Source: Ochrobactrum quorumnocens
GTDB taxonomy: Bacteria; Pseudomonadota; Alphaproteobacteria; Rhizobiales; Rhizobiaceae
Reading direction: 5' to 3'
DNA length: 64,000 nt
Assembly (NCBI RefSeq): GCF_002278035.1
Contig: NZ_CP022603.1
Span: forward strand, 248,001-312,000
Positions within the stretch are counted from its first letter, which is position 1. Each line of letters begins with the position of its first letter. Made by a program: the position numbers and the translations under genes. Below the pieces are notes generated by a model. That model did not search any database. It was not told the DNA's origin and saw nothing but the letters and a program-made list of their open reading frames with translations. Below, piece by piece: positions 44,048 through 53,942 of the stretch.

Positions 44048-45895
44048 TTGAACGGAAACGAGTTGAACTTATCTGTTTCAAAACCTCTGCTGACGGTCGA
44101 GGGCCTCAGTGTAGAATTTGGCTCGAGCCGGGTAGTCGATGATTTGAGCTTTTCCGTCGCGCCCGGACGTACTTTGGCTGTCGTTGGTGAATCGGGTTCG
44201 GGCAAGTCGATTACGTCGCTTTCCATTATGCGGCTCGCAGATATGAGCGGTGCAAAATTTCCGTCCGGTCGCATTTTGTTCAATAGTCCGGATGGCGAGC
44301 GCGATCTGTTGAAGGCTGATCAGAAGGCTATGCGCGGCATTCGCGGCAAAGACATCGCGATGATTTTTCAGGAGCCGATGACATCGCTCAATCCGGTATT
44401 TACCATCGGAAATCAGCTTTCCGAAGTGCTTATGCTGCATGAGGGCATGTCTAAAGCTGCTTCTCTCGCAGAAGGTAAGCGCCTTTTGGAAATGGTGCGC
44501 CTGCCGGATGCGGAAGGGCTGCTCAGGCGTTATCCGCACCAGCTTTCCGGTGGGATGCGTCAGCGCGTGATGATTGCCATGGCGCTCGCATGTCGTCCAA
44601 AGCTTCTGATTGCCGACGAACCAACAACAGCGCTCGATGTCACCATTCAGGCTCAGATCCTGCATATTATTAAGGATTTGCAGAAAGAGCTTGAAATGGC
44701 AGTCATTTTCATCACGCATGACATGGGCGTGGTGGCAGAAATGGCTGATGATGTCGTCGTCATGTGGAAGGGAAAGAAGGTTGAAGAGGGCCCGGTTGGC
44801 CGTATCTTCGAAGCGCCGCAGCACCCTTACACGCAAACGCTTTTGTCTGCCGTGCCCAAGCTTGGCAGCATGACAGGCGAAGCATTCCCCAAGCGTATGC
44901 CGGTCATGATGATGCGCGATGGTGTGCCTGTTCTTTCCGGGGAGGAGCGCATTCAGGATACGGCGAGCTATAGCGACAAGCCGCTATTGGCTGTTGACGA
45001 TCTTTATGTGCGATTCCCGATCAAGAAAAACCTTTTCGGTAAAGTCACCCATGTCTGCAACGCCGTATCGAAAGTGAGTTTCGATATATATCCCGGCGAA
45101 ACGCTGGCGCTCGTTGGCGAGTCCGGTTCCGGCAAGTCAACAATTGGGCGCACAATCCAACAGCTTCAGTCGCCGCTGGCTGGCGATATTCGATTCAATG
45201 GCAAAGCCTACTCTCGGATGAGTTCTTCCGAGCGCTACGCAATGCGCCGTGAAGTTCAGTATATTTTTCAGGACCCGTTCGCATCGCTCGATCCGCGCAA
45301 GACTGTCGGATTTTCAATCGCTGAACCAATCCGCACTCATGGTCTTCTCGACAATAGCAAGGCCATTAATGCACGCGTGGCTGAGTTGCTTGAGCGTGTA
45401 GGTCTTGGACCGGAACACGCAACGCGTTATCCTCACGAGTTCTCAGGCGGTCAGCGACAGCGTATCTGCATTGCGCGCGCATTGGCTTCAAAACCCAAGC
45501 TGATTATTGCGGATGAGGCGCTGTCTGCCCTCGACGTCTCCATTCAGGCTCAGGTGATCAATCTGTTCATGGATCTGCAGAAGGAACATGGATTGGCCTA
45601 TCTCTTTATCAGTCACGACATGGCTGTTGTTGAAAAGATGAGCCACCGCGTTGCTGTTCTGTATCTCGGTCAAATCATGGAGCTCGGTTCGCGCAGGCAG
45701 GTTTTTGAGACGCCGTCGCATCCTTATACGCAGCGTCTGTTGTCGGCTGTTCCTGTTGCCGATCCTTCGGTTCGGACTGAGCGCGCCGCATTGGAAGGTG
45801 AAATTCCGAGCACCACGCGTCGTATCGATGACAAGCCTACAATCTATAATCATCGCGAGGTTGCGTCAGGGCATTTTGTCGCCGAAAGCGCCTGA
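44048..45895 (+). CDS. gsiA: Dipeptide/glutathione-type ABC transporter, double ATP-binding protein
   Basis: 615 residues with two complete ATPase halves in one chain, as in GsiA. Half 1 has GESGSGKSITSLSIM, LSGGMRQRVMIAMAL and LLIADEPTTALDVT. Half 2 has GESGSGKSTIGRTIQ, FSGGQRQRICIARAL and LIIADEALSALDVS; Walker B of half 2 is followed by ALSALD rather than PTSALD. Both halves end with the HPYT-type peptide-transporter signature (APQHPYTQTLL; PSHPYTQRLL). The start is probably the TTG at 44048 after GAGAG; the longer frame overlaps the regulator. The name reflects architecture; the peptide is unknown. Confidence 0.88.
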   Translation: MNGNELNLSVSKPLLTVEGLSVEFGSSRVVDDLSFSVAPGRTLAVVGESGSGKSITSLSIMRLADMSGAKFPSGRILFNSPDGERDLLKADQKAMRGIRGKDIAMIFQEPMTSLNPVFTIGNQLSEVLMLHEGMSKAASLAEGKRLLEMVRLPDAEGLLRRYPHQLSGGMRQRVMIAMALACRPKLLIADEPTTALDVTIQAQILHIIKDLQKELEMAVIFITHDMGVVAEMADDVVVMWKGKKVEEGPVGRIFEAPQHPYTQTLLSAVPKLGSMTGEAFPKRMPVMMMRDGVPVLSGEERIQDTASYSDKPLLAVDDLYVRFPIKKNLFGKVTHVCNAVSKVSFDIYPGETLALVGESGSGKSTIGRTIQQLQSPLAGDIRFNGKAYSRMSSSERYAMRREVQYIFQDPFASLDPRKTVGFSIAEPIRTHGLLDNSKAINARVAELLERVGLGPEHATRYPHEFSGGQRQRICIARALASKPKLIIADEALSALDVSIQAQVINLFMDLQKEHGLAYLFISHDMAVVEKMSHRVAVLYLGQIMELGSRRQVFETPSHPYTQRLLSAVPVADPSVRTERAALEGEIPSTTRRIDDKPTIYNHREVASGHFVAESA

Positions 45896-45986
45896 CCGAC
45901 CGAAGTAGTTTTCGTCGCATTATTCCTACGCAAAGCCGCTTCACACCTTTGCCGGAAATGCTCCACAAACCCAAAGGGGAAAAATA

Positions 45987-47516
45987 ATGATAAAGAAAAC
46001 ACTGAAAGCTGCTCTGCTGGCTTCCGCTCTGTCAGCGGCTGTGTTTGCATCTGCTCCGGCGTTTGCCGCCGGCAAGCTGACCATTTCATCGCCGCAGGAC
46101 CCGGGCAGCTGGGACCCGATCGACACATTCCTCGTCAACTGGGCGTCGGTCGCCACCAATATTTTTGACGGTCTGGTTTATCGCGGTCCTGATTTGAAGA
46201 TCGTTCCAGGCTTGGCGACTTCATGGGAAGAACTCGACGAAGGCAAGCGCATCCGCTTCACCTTACGCGAAGGCGTCAAGTTCCATGACGGCGAGCCGTT
46301 CAATGCGGAAGCCGTAAAATTCACCTTTGATCGTTTGCTTGGCGAAGATGGCGCGAAAGGTCCGCAGCGTTCCAACTATATCGCAATCGACAAGGTTGAA
46401 GTTATCGACGACAAGACTGTCGATTTCCACCTTAAAACCCCTGATCCGGTCCTGATCACCAAGCTCGCCGGTTATGGCGCGATGATCGTTCCGCCGAAAT
46501 ACATCACCGAAAAGGGTGACGATTATTTCAACACGCATCCGGTCGGAACTGGCCCGTTCAAGGTTGTTTCCTATGAACCGAAGGTCAGCATCAAGCTCGA
46601 AGCCTTTGCTGATCATTGGGGTGGCGCACCAAAGCTTTCAGAAGTCGAATACCGCTTCATCACTGAGCCTTCGACTGCTGTAGCCGAACTTCAGGCCGGT
46701 CGCGTTGACATTGTCATCCCACCGACAATTCCAATTGGCATGATCCCGACAATTGAAGGCGATCCGAAGTTGGAACTCGTAACGACCTCAGGGCCAACGG
46801 TTTACGCTCTGCGTTTCAACACCGCCGACGGTATCACCAAAGATGAACGTGTCCGCAAGGCCCTCATCATGGCCGTGGATCGTGATGCGATCATTCAGTC
46901 GATCCTTGCTGGACAGGCGGAAGCTATCGCAAGCTTCCAGGGTTCGCTCTCGTTTGGTTTCGATCCGAACATGAAGCCACTATCTTACGATCCTGAACAG
47001 GCTAAGAAGCTGCTCGAAGAAGCCGGCGTGCAGCCGGGTGCAACGGTGCAGATCGACGTGCGTGGTCAGGATGCGAGCTTTAATGAAGTTGCACAGGCCA
47101 TCGCAAGCTTCCTGCAGATGGTTGGCGTTAATGCAACCATAAAGCCTTATGACACCAACGTTCTGCTCAACGACATCATCCCGCAGGGCAAGACCGGCGC
47201 AATGTTCCAGCAGGCCTGGGGCGGCTGGACCTTCGATTACGATAACACTGCTTACTCAATGTATCATTCGGGCGAAAAGTGGAACCCGTACGACAAGGAC
47301 GAAAAGCTCGACAAGATGCTCGAAGCACAGCGTTCTGTTCTCGACCGCGGCGAGCGTGAAAAGCTGCTTCAGGAAATCGCGCAATATGCAGCCGATCGGG
47401 CTCTCGAAATGCCGCTTTACAACCTGAAGGCAATCTTCGGCGTCAACAAGCGTGTGAAGAACTTCGTTCCGGTTCCTGACAGCCGTCTGCGTCTGACCGA
47501 CGTAACCGTTGAGTAG
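45987..47516 (+). CDS. gsiB: Peptide ABC transporter substrate-binding protein
   Basis: 509 residues with a signal peptide ending in APAFAAG. It is a family 5 binding protein like DppA or GsiB: TFTLREGVKFHDGEPFNAEA-type sequence is present (about 95-110), along with VGTGPFKVVSYEP and RVRKALIMAVDRDAI. The ligand is a short peptide or peptide-like compound. GGGG-AAAA lies before the ATG. It stands 91 bp behind the ATPase gene. A strong stem-loop follows its stop before the first permease. Confidence 0.88.
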   Translation: MIKKTLKAALLASALSAAVFASAPAFAAGKLTISSPQDPGSWDPIDTFLVNWASVATNIFDGLVYRGPDLKIVPGLATSWEELDEGKRIRFTLREGVKFHDGEPFNAEAVKFTFDRLLGEDGAKGPQRSNYIAIDKVEVIDDKTVDFHLKTPDPVLITKLAGYGAMIVPPKYITEKGDDYFNTHPVGTGPFKVVSYEPKVSIKLEAFADHWGGAPKLSEVEYRFITEPSTAVAELQAGRVDIVIPPTIPIGMIPTIEGDPKLELVTTSGPTVYALRFNTADGITKDERVRKALIMAVDRDAIIQSILAGQAEAIASFQGSLSFGFDPNMKPLSYDPEQAKKLLEEAGVQPGATVQIDVRGQDASFNEVAQAIASFLQMVGVNATIKPYDTNVLLNDIIPQGKTGAMFQQAWGGWTFDYDNTAYSMYHSGEKWNPYDKDEKLDKMLEAQRSVLDRGEREKLLQEIAQYAADRALEMPLYNLKAIFGVNKRVKNFVPVPDSRLRLTDVTVE

Positions 47517-47525
47517 TAACTAATA

Positions 47526-47553
47526 CGGCAAGCCGGTTATCATCGGCTTGCCG
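47526..47553 (+). other. Stem-loop behind the peptide-binding protein gene
   Basis: CGGCAAGCCG (47526-47535) and CGGCTTGCCG (47544-47553) form a perfect 10-bp stem with an 8-base loop, without a T run. It probably stabilises the upstream mRNA and lowers permease expression. Confidence 0.75.
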
Positions 47554-47574
47554 CAGCATTTCGGAGGCGCTCTG

Positions 47575-48498
47575 GTGGCCGGATTTCTCATAAAACGAAT
47601 TTTGCAGGCGTTATTCGTGTTGATCGCGATGACGCTGCTCGTCGCATTTGCGATCCGCCTCACGGGCGATCCGGCACTGATGCTGACGCAAGGTGCGGGT
47701 AGTATTACTGAAGCCGATCTTGTGCGTATCCGTGAAGGGCTGGGTTTGAACCAGCCGTTCCTCGTGCAGTATTGGCAGTTCCTCAAAGGACTGTTCACAC
47801 TTGATCTCGGGCGGAGCTTTCTTGGCGGTACTCAAGTCTCGGTTCTTGTTGGAAGCGCGCTGCCTGCAACATTGATGCTGGCCTTCGCGTCTTTGTTCGT
47901 TTCTATTGTGATCTCGGTACCGCTTGGCATTAAGGCCGCTGTATCGCGCGGCAAATGGGCCGATCAGCTCATTCGTATATGTTCGCTCGTTGGCCTGTCT
48001 TTTCCGAACTTCTGGCTTGCCACCATGCTGGTGCTGTTGTTTGGTATCTATCTGCAATGGCTGCCACCGAGTGGCATGAGCGGTATTGCAAGCTTTGTGA
48101 TGCCAGCGTTGACCATGGGCATCATTCTGACGGCAACCAATGTTCGTCTGGTGCGGACATCAATGCTCGAAACCCTACAGTCGCAATATATCATGGTCGC
48201 CCGTGCTAAAGGCTTGAGCGAGAACAAGGTACTCTACAAGCACGCATTGCGTAACTGCGCCATTCCGCTCATTACCTATATCGGTCTTCAGTTTGGTGGA
48301 CTTTTGGGCGGCATCGTTGTGGTTGAACGCGTGTTCAACTGGCCCGGCATGGGTACGCTTGCCTTTGAAGCTGTTGCCAGCCGCGATTATCCGGTTTTGC
48401 AGGCCACAATCGCAATTCTGTCGATGCTGATTATCGGCGTTAATCTTCTGGTGGACATCGCCTACGGCCTTGTCGATCCGCGCATTCGTACGGAGTAG
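47575..48498 (+). CDS. gsiC: Peptide ABC transporter permease (DppB/GsiC type)
   Basis: About 307 residues with six predicted helices, starting at GTG 47575 (MAGFLIKRILQALFVL) behind GGAGG at seven to eight bases; the TTG at 47548 lies in the stem-loop and is less likely. The permease loop reads QYIMVARAKGLSENKVLYKH. The family mark GDPALML follows helix 1. It precedes the second permease by only 5 bp. Confidence 0.9.
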   Translation: MAGFLIKRILQALFVLIAMTLLVAFAIRLTGDPALMLTQGAGSITEADLVRIREGLGLNQPFLVQYWQFLKGLFTLDLGRSFLGGTQVSVLVGSALPATLMLAFASLFVSIVISVPLGIKAAVSRGKWADQLIRICSLVGLSFPNFWLATMLVLLFGIYLQWLPPSGMSGIASFVMPALTMGIILTATNVRLVRTSMLETLQSQYIMVARAKGLSENKVLYKHALRNCAIPLITYIGLQFGGLLGGIVVVERVFNWPGMGTLAFEAVASRDYPVLQATIAILSMLIIGVNLLVDIAYGLVDPRIRTE

Positions 48499-48503
48499 AG
48501 CAA

Positions 48504-49358
48504 ATGGCGACCAAAACATCGAGCCTCGTGTACTCGCGCTTTGCAAGCCTGGAGTTCGTGGTTGGCTTTGCGCTCACCGGCGTAATCTGTCTTGCAGTAA
48601 TTTTCTCAGGCTATTTGTTTCCAGCCGGTGCCAACAAGATTGATCTCATGGCGCGTCTCATGCCGCCATTCGTCAATCCAGCACATATTTTCGGCGCCGA
48701 TCCGCTTGGGCGGGATGTGCTTGCGCGCGTAGTCATCGGCGGCAAGATTTCGCTGTTCGTTGGCTTTGTCTCGGTGATCGGTTCAGTAATCATTGGCACC
48801 ATCATGGGGCTTGTTGCGGGTTATTATCGCGGTTTCTGGGACATGGCGCTCATGCGCTTTGTCGATGTGCAGCTCGCAATGCCGTTCATCCTGCTTGCGA
48901 TTACCTTCATGGCCATTCTTGGTGGCGGACTGCTCAACACGATCATTCTGCTGATCGTCTCGCAATGCGTGCAATATGCACGATTGGTGCGTGGTTCCGT
49001 GCTGTCGCTGCGCGAACGTGAGTTCATCCTGTCGGCTCGTGCGATTGGCGTGAAGGACTGGCGCATCATTTTCCAGCATCTTCTGCCTAACTTGCTGGGT
49101 CCTGTCATCGTTTTGATGACGCTGAATGTCGCCAACAATATCCTGCTTGAATCCAGCCTGACCTTCCTGGGCTTCGGCATTGATTCAACCATTCCCAGCT
49201 GGGGTGGAATGCTGGCCGACGGCCGTACTTATCTGCAGACTGCGTGGTGGGTAAGCCTTTTCCCGGGCCTTGCCATTCTTTTCACCGTGCTCGGTCTTAA
49301 CCTTCTGGGTGACTGGCTGCGTGATAGCCTCGATCCAACTGGCAGGACTTCGCGATGA
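48504..49358 (+). CDS. gsiD: Peptide ABC transporter permease (DppC/GsiD type)
   Basis: 284 residues with six predicted helices. The signature near the N-terminus (HIFGADPLGRDVLARVVIGG) is characteristic of DppC-like proteins, and the loop EFILSARAIGVKDWRIIFQH contacts the ATPase. It pairs with the upstream permease. Its stop overlaps the start of the peptidase gene as ATGA, so peptidase production is coupled to the transporter. Confidence 0.92.
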   Translation: MATKTSSLVYSRFASLEFVVGFALTGVICLAVIFSGYLFPAGANKIDLMARLMPPFVNPAHIFGADPLGRDVLARVVIGGKISLFVGFVSVIGSVIIGTIMGLVAGYYRGFWDMALMRFVDVQLAMPFILLAITFMAILGGGLLNTIILLIVSQCVQYARLVRGSVLSLREREFILSARAIGVKDWRIIFQHLLPNLLGPVIVLMTLNVANNILLESSLTFLGFGIDSTIPSWGGMLADGRTYLQTAWWVSLFPGLAILFTVLGLNLLGDWLRDSLDPTGRTSR

Positions 49359-51100
49359 GCGTGATTTTTGAAAAGACCTATCCGCGTTCGATCAATTTGC
49401 TGATCGAACGCTTTGCAAAGCCGGAAATGCGCGGTGCGAAGGTTGAGGCCTGGTTGTTCGATGATCAGCCAAGCCGCTATTCAGCGGAAACTAAATTGCG
49501 TGAAGCAGGGATCAATGCCAAGCTGCGCTCGGCCTATAAGCCGCTTCTGCATTTTTTCCTTGAAGAGGTAGATGGCGCCGCACTCAAAGCGGCATCAATT
49601 CGCTATCCTCGCCATAATAATTGCGTAGAAAACCGCTTTTTGCTGGAAACCTATCCACTATCGGCGCTTCTGCCACAGGCTGAAATTAGCTTTAGCGCAT
49701 CCGGCAAGGACGATTTCATCTATGAAGTTGACCTTACTTTTTTTGATGGACGTAATGAAAGCCACCGGGTCTTCGCGCCCAATCGCGTGCATGAAGATTT
49801 TATTGGCGAAACGCTTGTTTCACCGACAGGCTGGCTGATTGTCGAACATGAAGGCAGCGTTGAAAATGCGCGCTTTGAGACAGCTTATGAGAAGCTGTTT
49901 CATGATACGATTTCGACCGTTGCGGTCCATGACTGGGGTCGGGGCGAACCCTACTTTGAAGAGCTGAATATTTCAGTCAGCTTGCCGATCACGGATCGGC
50001 GCCTGCCGTATGATGAGGAAGCGCTGAGCCTTACTGAGGCGCTGCACGAGGATATTTATTTCTCGCTTCTCGAAGTATTCCAGAAGAAGTCAGGTCGTCC
50101 TGTCGGCGATCGCGGATTGCAGCCGGGTCAGATTGTACCGGAAGTGCGCTTCCGCGATACAGAAGCTTCAGTCAAAATTGAAACACGTCCGCTTTCGACG
50201 ACAGATGCCTTGACTGCCGAGCAGGTGCTTGAAAATGCACAGGCACCGCTTTCCGCTGATCAAATCCGTCGTGAGATTGCAAAGCTTGGCGGCTCGCCTT
50301 TTGAAGCAAAAACTCGTTCAGGCCGCACCGTGCGCGCAACCTTTGTCAAAGGTAGCGATGCACCGATGATGATCAGTGCCAGTCAGCATGCGAATGAGAC
50401 CACAGGCGTCGTCGGTGCATTGCGTGCAGCAAATCGTCTTGCAGCACGTAATGGAGCGCATTTCTCAATTTCGCCGCAGGAAAACCCTGACGGATATGAA
50501 ATTCACAAGCGTCTCTGTGCGTTGCAGCCGCATCATATGCATCATGCTTCACGTTATACTGCTTTGGGTGACGATCTGGAGTATCGCAGCGGTGAGGGGC
50601 TTTATGAGAAGGCTATTCGCGTAGAGGCGGAAGCGCTCACGAATGCGAAGCTTCACGTCAATCTGCATGGTTATCCATCGCATGAGTGGACACGGCCGCT
50701 GTCGGGTTATGTCCCACGCTCCTTTGCGATGTGGACGCTACCGAAGGGCTTTTTCCTGATTATTCGCCATCATGCGTCATGGGAAAAAGAAGCCGAACAG
50801 CTTATGGATTACGTGACCAGGCATCTTGGCGCGATCAACGGTCTTGTTGAGTACAACAACGCTCAGATCAAGCTGTTCGAGCAACATGCAGGCGAAACCG
50901 GCTTTCGCATCATCAACGGTTTTCCGTGCATGGTCGGTGTTGATGACCGTCACACGGTTCCATTGACCCTGATTACCGAATATCCGGACGAAACCATTTA
51001 TGGCGATGCCTTTGTAAAAGGTCATACGGCGCAGATGGAAACCGTTCTCTCGGCTTATGACGCCTTACAGCAACTGTTGCCGACCACGCCTGTCGCTTAA
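49355..51100 (+). CDS. M14-family zinc carboxypeptidase
   Basis: 581 residues with no signal peptide, so it is probably cytoplasmic. The C-terminal half holds the M14 site: ASQHANETTG with the H-x-x-E zinc ligands, NPDGYEIHKRL, the third histidine in VNLHGYPSHEW, and a late ITEYPDE that may give the catalytic glutamate. The N-terminal ~300 residues have no recognised domain. It is coupled by ATGA to the second permease, so it likely trims peptides brought in by this transporter. The exact specificity is unknown; the N-terminal part may set it. Confidence 0.85.
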   Translation: MSVIFEKTYPRSINLLIERFAKPEMRGAKVEAWLFDDQPSRYSAETKLREAGINAKLRSAYKPLLHFFLEEVDGAALKAASIRYPRHNNCVENRFLLETYPLSALLPQAEISFSASGKDDFIYEVDLTFFDGRNESHRVFAPNRVHEDFIGETLVSPTGWLIVEHEGSVENARFETAYEKLFHDTISTVAVHDWGRGEPYFEELNISVSLPITDRRLPYDEEALSLTEALHEDIYFSLLEVFQKKSGRPVGDRGLQPGQIVPEVRFRDTEASVKIETRPLSTTDALTAEQVLENAQAPLSADQIRREIAKLGGSPFEAKTRSGRTVRATFVKGSDAPMMISASQHANETTGVVGALRAANRLAARNGAHFSISPQENPDGYEIHKRLCALQPHHMHHASRYTALGDDLEYRSGEGLYEKAIRVEAEALTNAKLHVNLHGYPSHEWTRPLSGYVPRSFAMWTLPKGFFLIIRHHASWEKEAEQLMDYVTRHLGAINGLVEYNNAQIKLFEQHAGETGFRIINGFPCMVGVDDRHTVPLTLITEYPDETIYGDAFVKGHTAQMETVLSAYDALQQLLPTTPVA

Positions 51101-51859
51101 TCAGAGATAGTAAATGCCAATACGATTGCCGCCAATCATTTCGACGGCAATCTCCATCTCGTAAATATCGCGCAAAATATCCGGGTGAATGATTTCTTCC
51201 GGTGACCCTTGATGAACGACCTTGCCCTTGCGCATGGCAACGATATGGTTGGAATAGCAGGACGCGAAATTGATGTCGTGCAGGACCAGTACGACTGTTT
51301 TCCCAAGTTCGTCTGCTGCACGCCGCAACAGTTTCATCATTGAAGCTGAATGCTTCATATCGAGATTGTTGAGCGGTTCATCAAGCAGGACGTAATCTGT
51401 ATTCTGGCAGAGAACCATCGCTACGAAGGCGCGTTGACGCTGCCCGCCTGATAGTTCGTCCAGAAAGCGTTCCCCCAGTTCTTCAAGCCCGAGATAGCCG
51501 ATTGCCTGTTCAACGTGATTGAAGTCTTCGTGCGTTGGCCGCCCTTTGGAATGCGGGTAGCGCCCAAACGTCACCAGATCGCGCACGGTCAGGCGTGAAT
51601 TGATCGCGTTCTCTTGCCTTAAGATCGAAAGGCGTTTTGCCAGCACATCGCCCGGCGTGGTTGAAACATCCAGCCCATCTACAGTGACACGGCCTTCATC
51701 CATTGGCAGCAGGCGACTGACCATCGAAAGCAAAGTCGATTTTCCAGCGCCATTTGGCCCGATGATCGAGGTAATGCCACGCGCTGGCAATTTGAGCGTG
51801 ACATCATCGACAACGATTGCATCGCTATAGGATTTGCTGACTTTGTTTATTTCGATCAA
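51101..51859 (-). CDS. Siderophore ABC transporter ATP-binding protein
   Basis: 252 residues of the FepC/YclP/FatE type. Walker A GPNGAGKST, signature LSGGQRQR, Walker B VLLDEPLNNLD (the NNLDMK form is typical of this subgroup) and switch VLHDINFA are intact. It overlaps the permease stop as ATGA. It is the last gene of the siderophore locus (receptor, esterase, binding protein, two permeases, ATPase). Confidence 0.92.
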   Translation of the reverse strand: MIEINKVSKSYSDAIVVDDVTLKLPARGITSIIGPNGAGKSTLLSMVSRLLPMDEGRVTVDGLDVSTTPGDVLAKRLSILRQENAINSRLTVRDLVTFGRYPHSKGRPTHEDFNHVEQAIGYLGLEELGERFLDELSGGQRQRAFVAMVLCQNTDYVLLDEPLNNLDMKHSASMMKLLRRAADELGKTVVLVLHDINFASCYSNHIVAMRKGKVVHQGSPEEIIHPDILRDIYEMEIAVEMIGGNRIGIYYL

Positions 51860-52809
51860 CGTGCGTTCCCCCTGACGAGAAGGATAATAAAGACGAGCCC
51901 GCCCAGAAACTCGATGATGACACTGAGCGCGGTGTTGAATGAGAAAACGCGCTCAAGAATGGTTTGACCGCCGACAATACAAAGGATTGCCAGCAAGACG
52001 GCGACGGGCAACACGACGCGGTGCTTTGACGAACCAGCAATCATGTAAGCGAGATTGGCGACCAACAGGCCGAAGAAGGTTATCGGCCCAACAAGGGCAG
52101 TCGATACGGAAACAAGGATCGTAACGATCAGCAGAATGCGGTGCACAACTCGACGATGATCGACGCCCAGATTGATGGCTGGGTCGCGGCCAAGTGCCAG
52201 AATGTCGAACATATTGAGAAAGCGCAGACCGTAAACTGTGACTATCGCCACAATGATTGCCGCAAGAAGCAGAATATCCGCATTAACACTGTTGAAGCTT
52301 GCAAAGAAGCGGTCCTGAAGTACGGCGAATTCGTTCGGGTCGATCATCCTCTGCATGAGGTTCGACAGGCTTCGGAAAAAGACACCAAAGACAATCCCGA
52401 CAAGCATGACGAGATGCAGGCTGCGAGCAGCGCCCGAAAACAGCCATGCATAGAGCGTGCTGGCAAAAACCACCATAATGGCGGTTTCGGCAAAGAAACG
52501 CGCATTGGGTCCGATCCCGTTCACATGGATGGCACCAACTGCAAAGACTGCAAGTGTCTGGATCAAAATATAAAGTGCATCAAACCCCATGATCGAGGGT
52601 GTGAGGATGCGGTTATTTGTGACTGTCTGGAACAGTACCGTCGAGACCGCAATCGAATAGGCAACAAGCACCATTGCCGCAAGCTTGGTGCCTCGAAAGC
52701 TTAAGATGAAAGACCAACTACCTTTTGCACCCAGCGTCATGAAGGCGATGCAGGAAGCAATAACAAGGATTGCAAGAAGCGCGATGATTATGCCGGGACG
52801 TTTAAGCAA
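51856..52809 (-). CDS. Siderophore ABC transporter permease (YclO/FatC type)
   Basis: About 317 residues with multiple helices of the FecCD family. Characteristic segments are TNNRILTPSIMGFDALYILI, GRDPAINLGVDHRRVVHRIL and VGPITFFGLLVANLAYMIAG. The likely start is the TTG at 52809, which overlaps the upstream permease stop by 8 bases and has GGGGA upstream; the frame is open to 52851. Together with the next permease it forms the channel for a ferric siderophore. Confidence 0.9.
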   Translation of the reverse strand: MLKRPGIIIALLAILVIASCIAFMTLGAKGSWSFILSFRGTKLAAMVLVAYSIAVSTVLFQTVTNNRILTPSIMGFDALYILIQTLAVFAVGAIHVNGIGPNARFFAETAIMVVFASTLYAWLFSGAARSLHLVMLVGIVFGVFFRSLSNLMQRMIDPNEFAVLQDRFFASFNSVNADILLLAAIIVAIVTVYGLRFLNMFDILALGRDPAINLGVDHRRVVHRILLIVTILVSVSTALVGPITFFGLLVANLAYMIAGSSKHRVVLPVAVLLAILCIVGGQTILERVFSFNTALSVIIEFLGGLVFIILLVRGNAR

Positions 52810-53764
52810 GGCGTGATCCCCGGCGCAAAAGCAGATAGAGGAAGATCGCACTGCCGACGACGCCCATCATGGTACCGATGGGGATTTCATAAGGAAAGCG
52901 GACCAGGCGCCCGACGATATCGCAGGCAAGTACAAGACCCGCACCCAGCACAGCCACCCATGGCACGGAACGGCGCATGTTATCGCCAATGAACATGCTC
53001 ACCACATTGGGCACGATAAGCCCCAGAAACGGGATCATGCCTACTGTTACAACCACACAGGCGCTGACCATTGAAACGATCACAAGCCCCAGTGTTACGA
53101 CGCGGCGATAGTTTAGGCCGAGGTTGGTTGTGAAATCCTCGCCCATACCGGCAACCGTGAACCGGTCAGCCGCGATATAGGCAATGACGGTCAGGAAAAA
53201 CGACAACCACAGCAATTCGTAGCGCCCCCGCAAGACACCGGAGAAGTCTCCCGTTGCCCATGAATTTAGGGCTTGAAGCAGATCATAACGATAGGCAATG
53301 AAGGTCGTCACGGCACTGATCACACCACCCAGCATGATGCCGACAAGCGGCACTACGAGAACCGAACGAAGCGGAATACTACGCAGAATGCGTAGGAAAA
53401 GGGCTGTGCCTGCGAGAGCAGTGACAGATGCTACCAACATCTTGCCGAAGACCGGGGTGTCGGATGCAAATAGAATAACCAACAGAATGCCGAGGCTCGC
53501 AGATTCAACTGTGCCAGCAGTTGATGGCTCGACAAAACGATTGCGGGTGAGCATCTGCATGATCATGCCCGCCACGGCCATCGACATGCCGGCAAGAATG
53601 ATTGCAAGCGTACGCGGTATGCGGCTGATCAAAAGAACTTCGGTCGCCCGATCGGTGCTATTTGCACCAAACAGTGTGCTGAGCGATACATCGCTGACGC
53701 CGATAAACAGGCTGATAAAAGCCAGTATGACGACAACAATTATAGCCGCGGCGAGTGCCTTCAC
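52802..53764 (-). CDS. Siderophore ABC transporter permease (YclN/FatD type)
   Basis: About 320 residues of the FecCD family, with SRIPRTLAIILAGMSMAVAG (typical) and MIMQMLTRNRFVEPSTAGTV. Later GMIPFLGLIVPNVVSMFIG is the conserved loop that meets the ATPase. The start is probably the GTG at 53764; the frame is open to 53851, but that part runs into the repeat element. The gene lies 178 bp behind the binding-protein gene, with a repeat copy in between. Confidence 0.88.
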   Translation of the reverse strand: MKALAAAIIVVVILAFISLFIGVSDVSLSTLFGANSTDRATEVLLISRIPRTLAIILAGMSMAVAGMIMQMLTRNRFVEPSTAGTVESASLGILLVILFASDTPVFGKMLVASVTALAGTALFLRILRSIPLRSVLVVPLVGIMLGGVISAVTTFIAYRYDLLQALNSWATGDFSGVLRGRYELLWLSFFLTVIAYIAADRFTVAGMGEDFTTNLGLNYRRVVTLGLVIVSMVSACVVVTVGMIPFLGLIVPNVVSMFIGDNMRRSVPWVAVLGAGLVLACDIVGRLVRFPYEIPIGTMMGVVGSAIFLYLLLRRGSRLA

Positions 53765-53845
53765 GCTTAATTCCCGTTCTCTTGCCTTGTCATGAAATCG
53801 GGCCACAAATTGTGCGGCCCGAAATGACTGGGTCAGAAGATATTG

Positions 53846-53941
53846 GAGCACCTTTTGATCTGATTACATCAGATCGCGCTCTAATGGTTTGTTTCAATGC
53901 GCATCTTGTCCGAAAATCGGTTCCCTCTTTTCGGGATGCGC
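53846..53941. repeat. Dispersed palindromic repeat, copy 4 (two-hairpin form)
   Basis: Hairpin 1: GAGC (53846) ... GATCTGAT (53857-53864) and ATCAGATC (53868-53875) ... GCTC (53878-53881). Hairpin 2: GCGCATC (53899-53905), CCGAAAA (53910-53916), TTTTCGG (53928-53934), GATGCGC (53935-53941). It ends one base from the stop of the siderophore-binding protein gene. It is the fullest copy in the window. Confidence 0.85.
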
Positions 53942-53942
53942 T

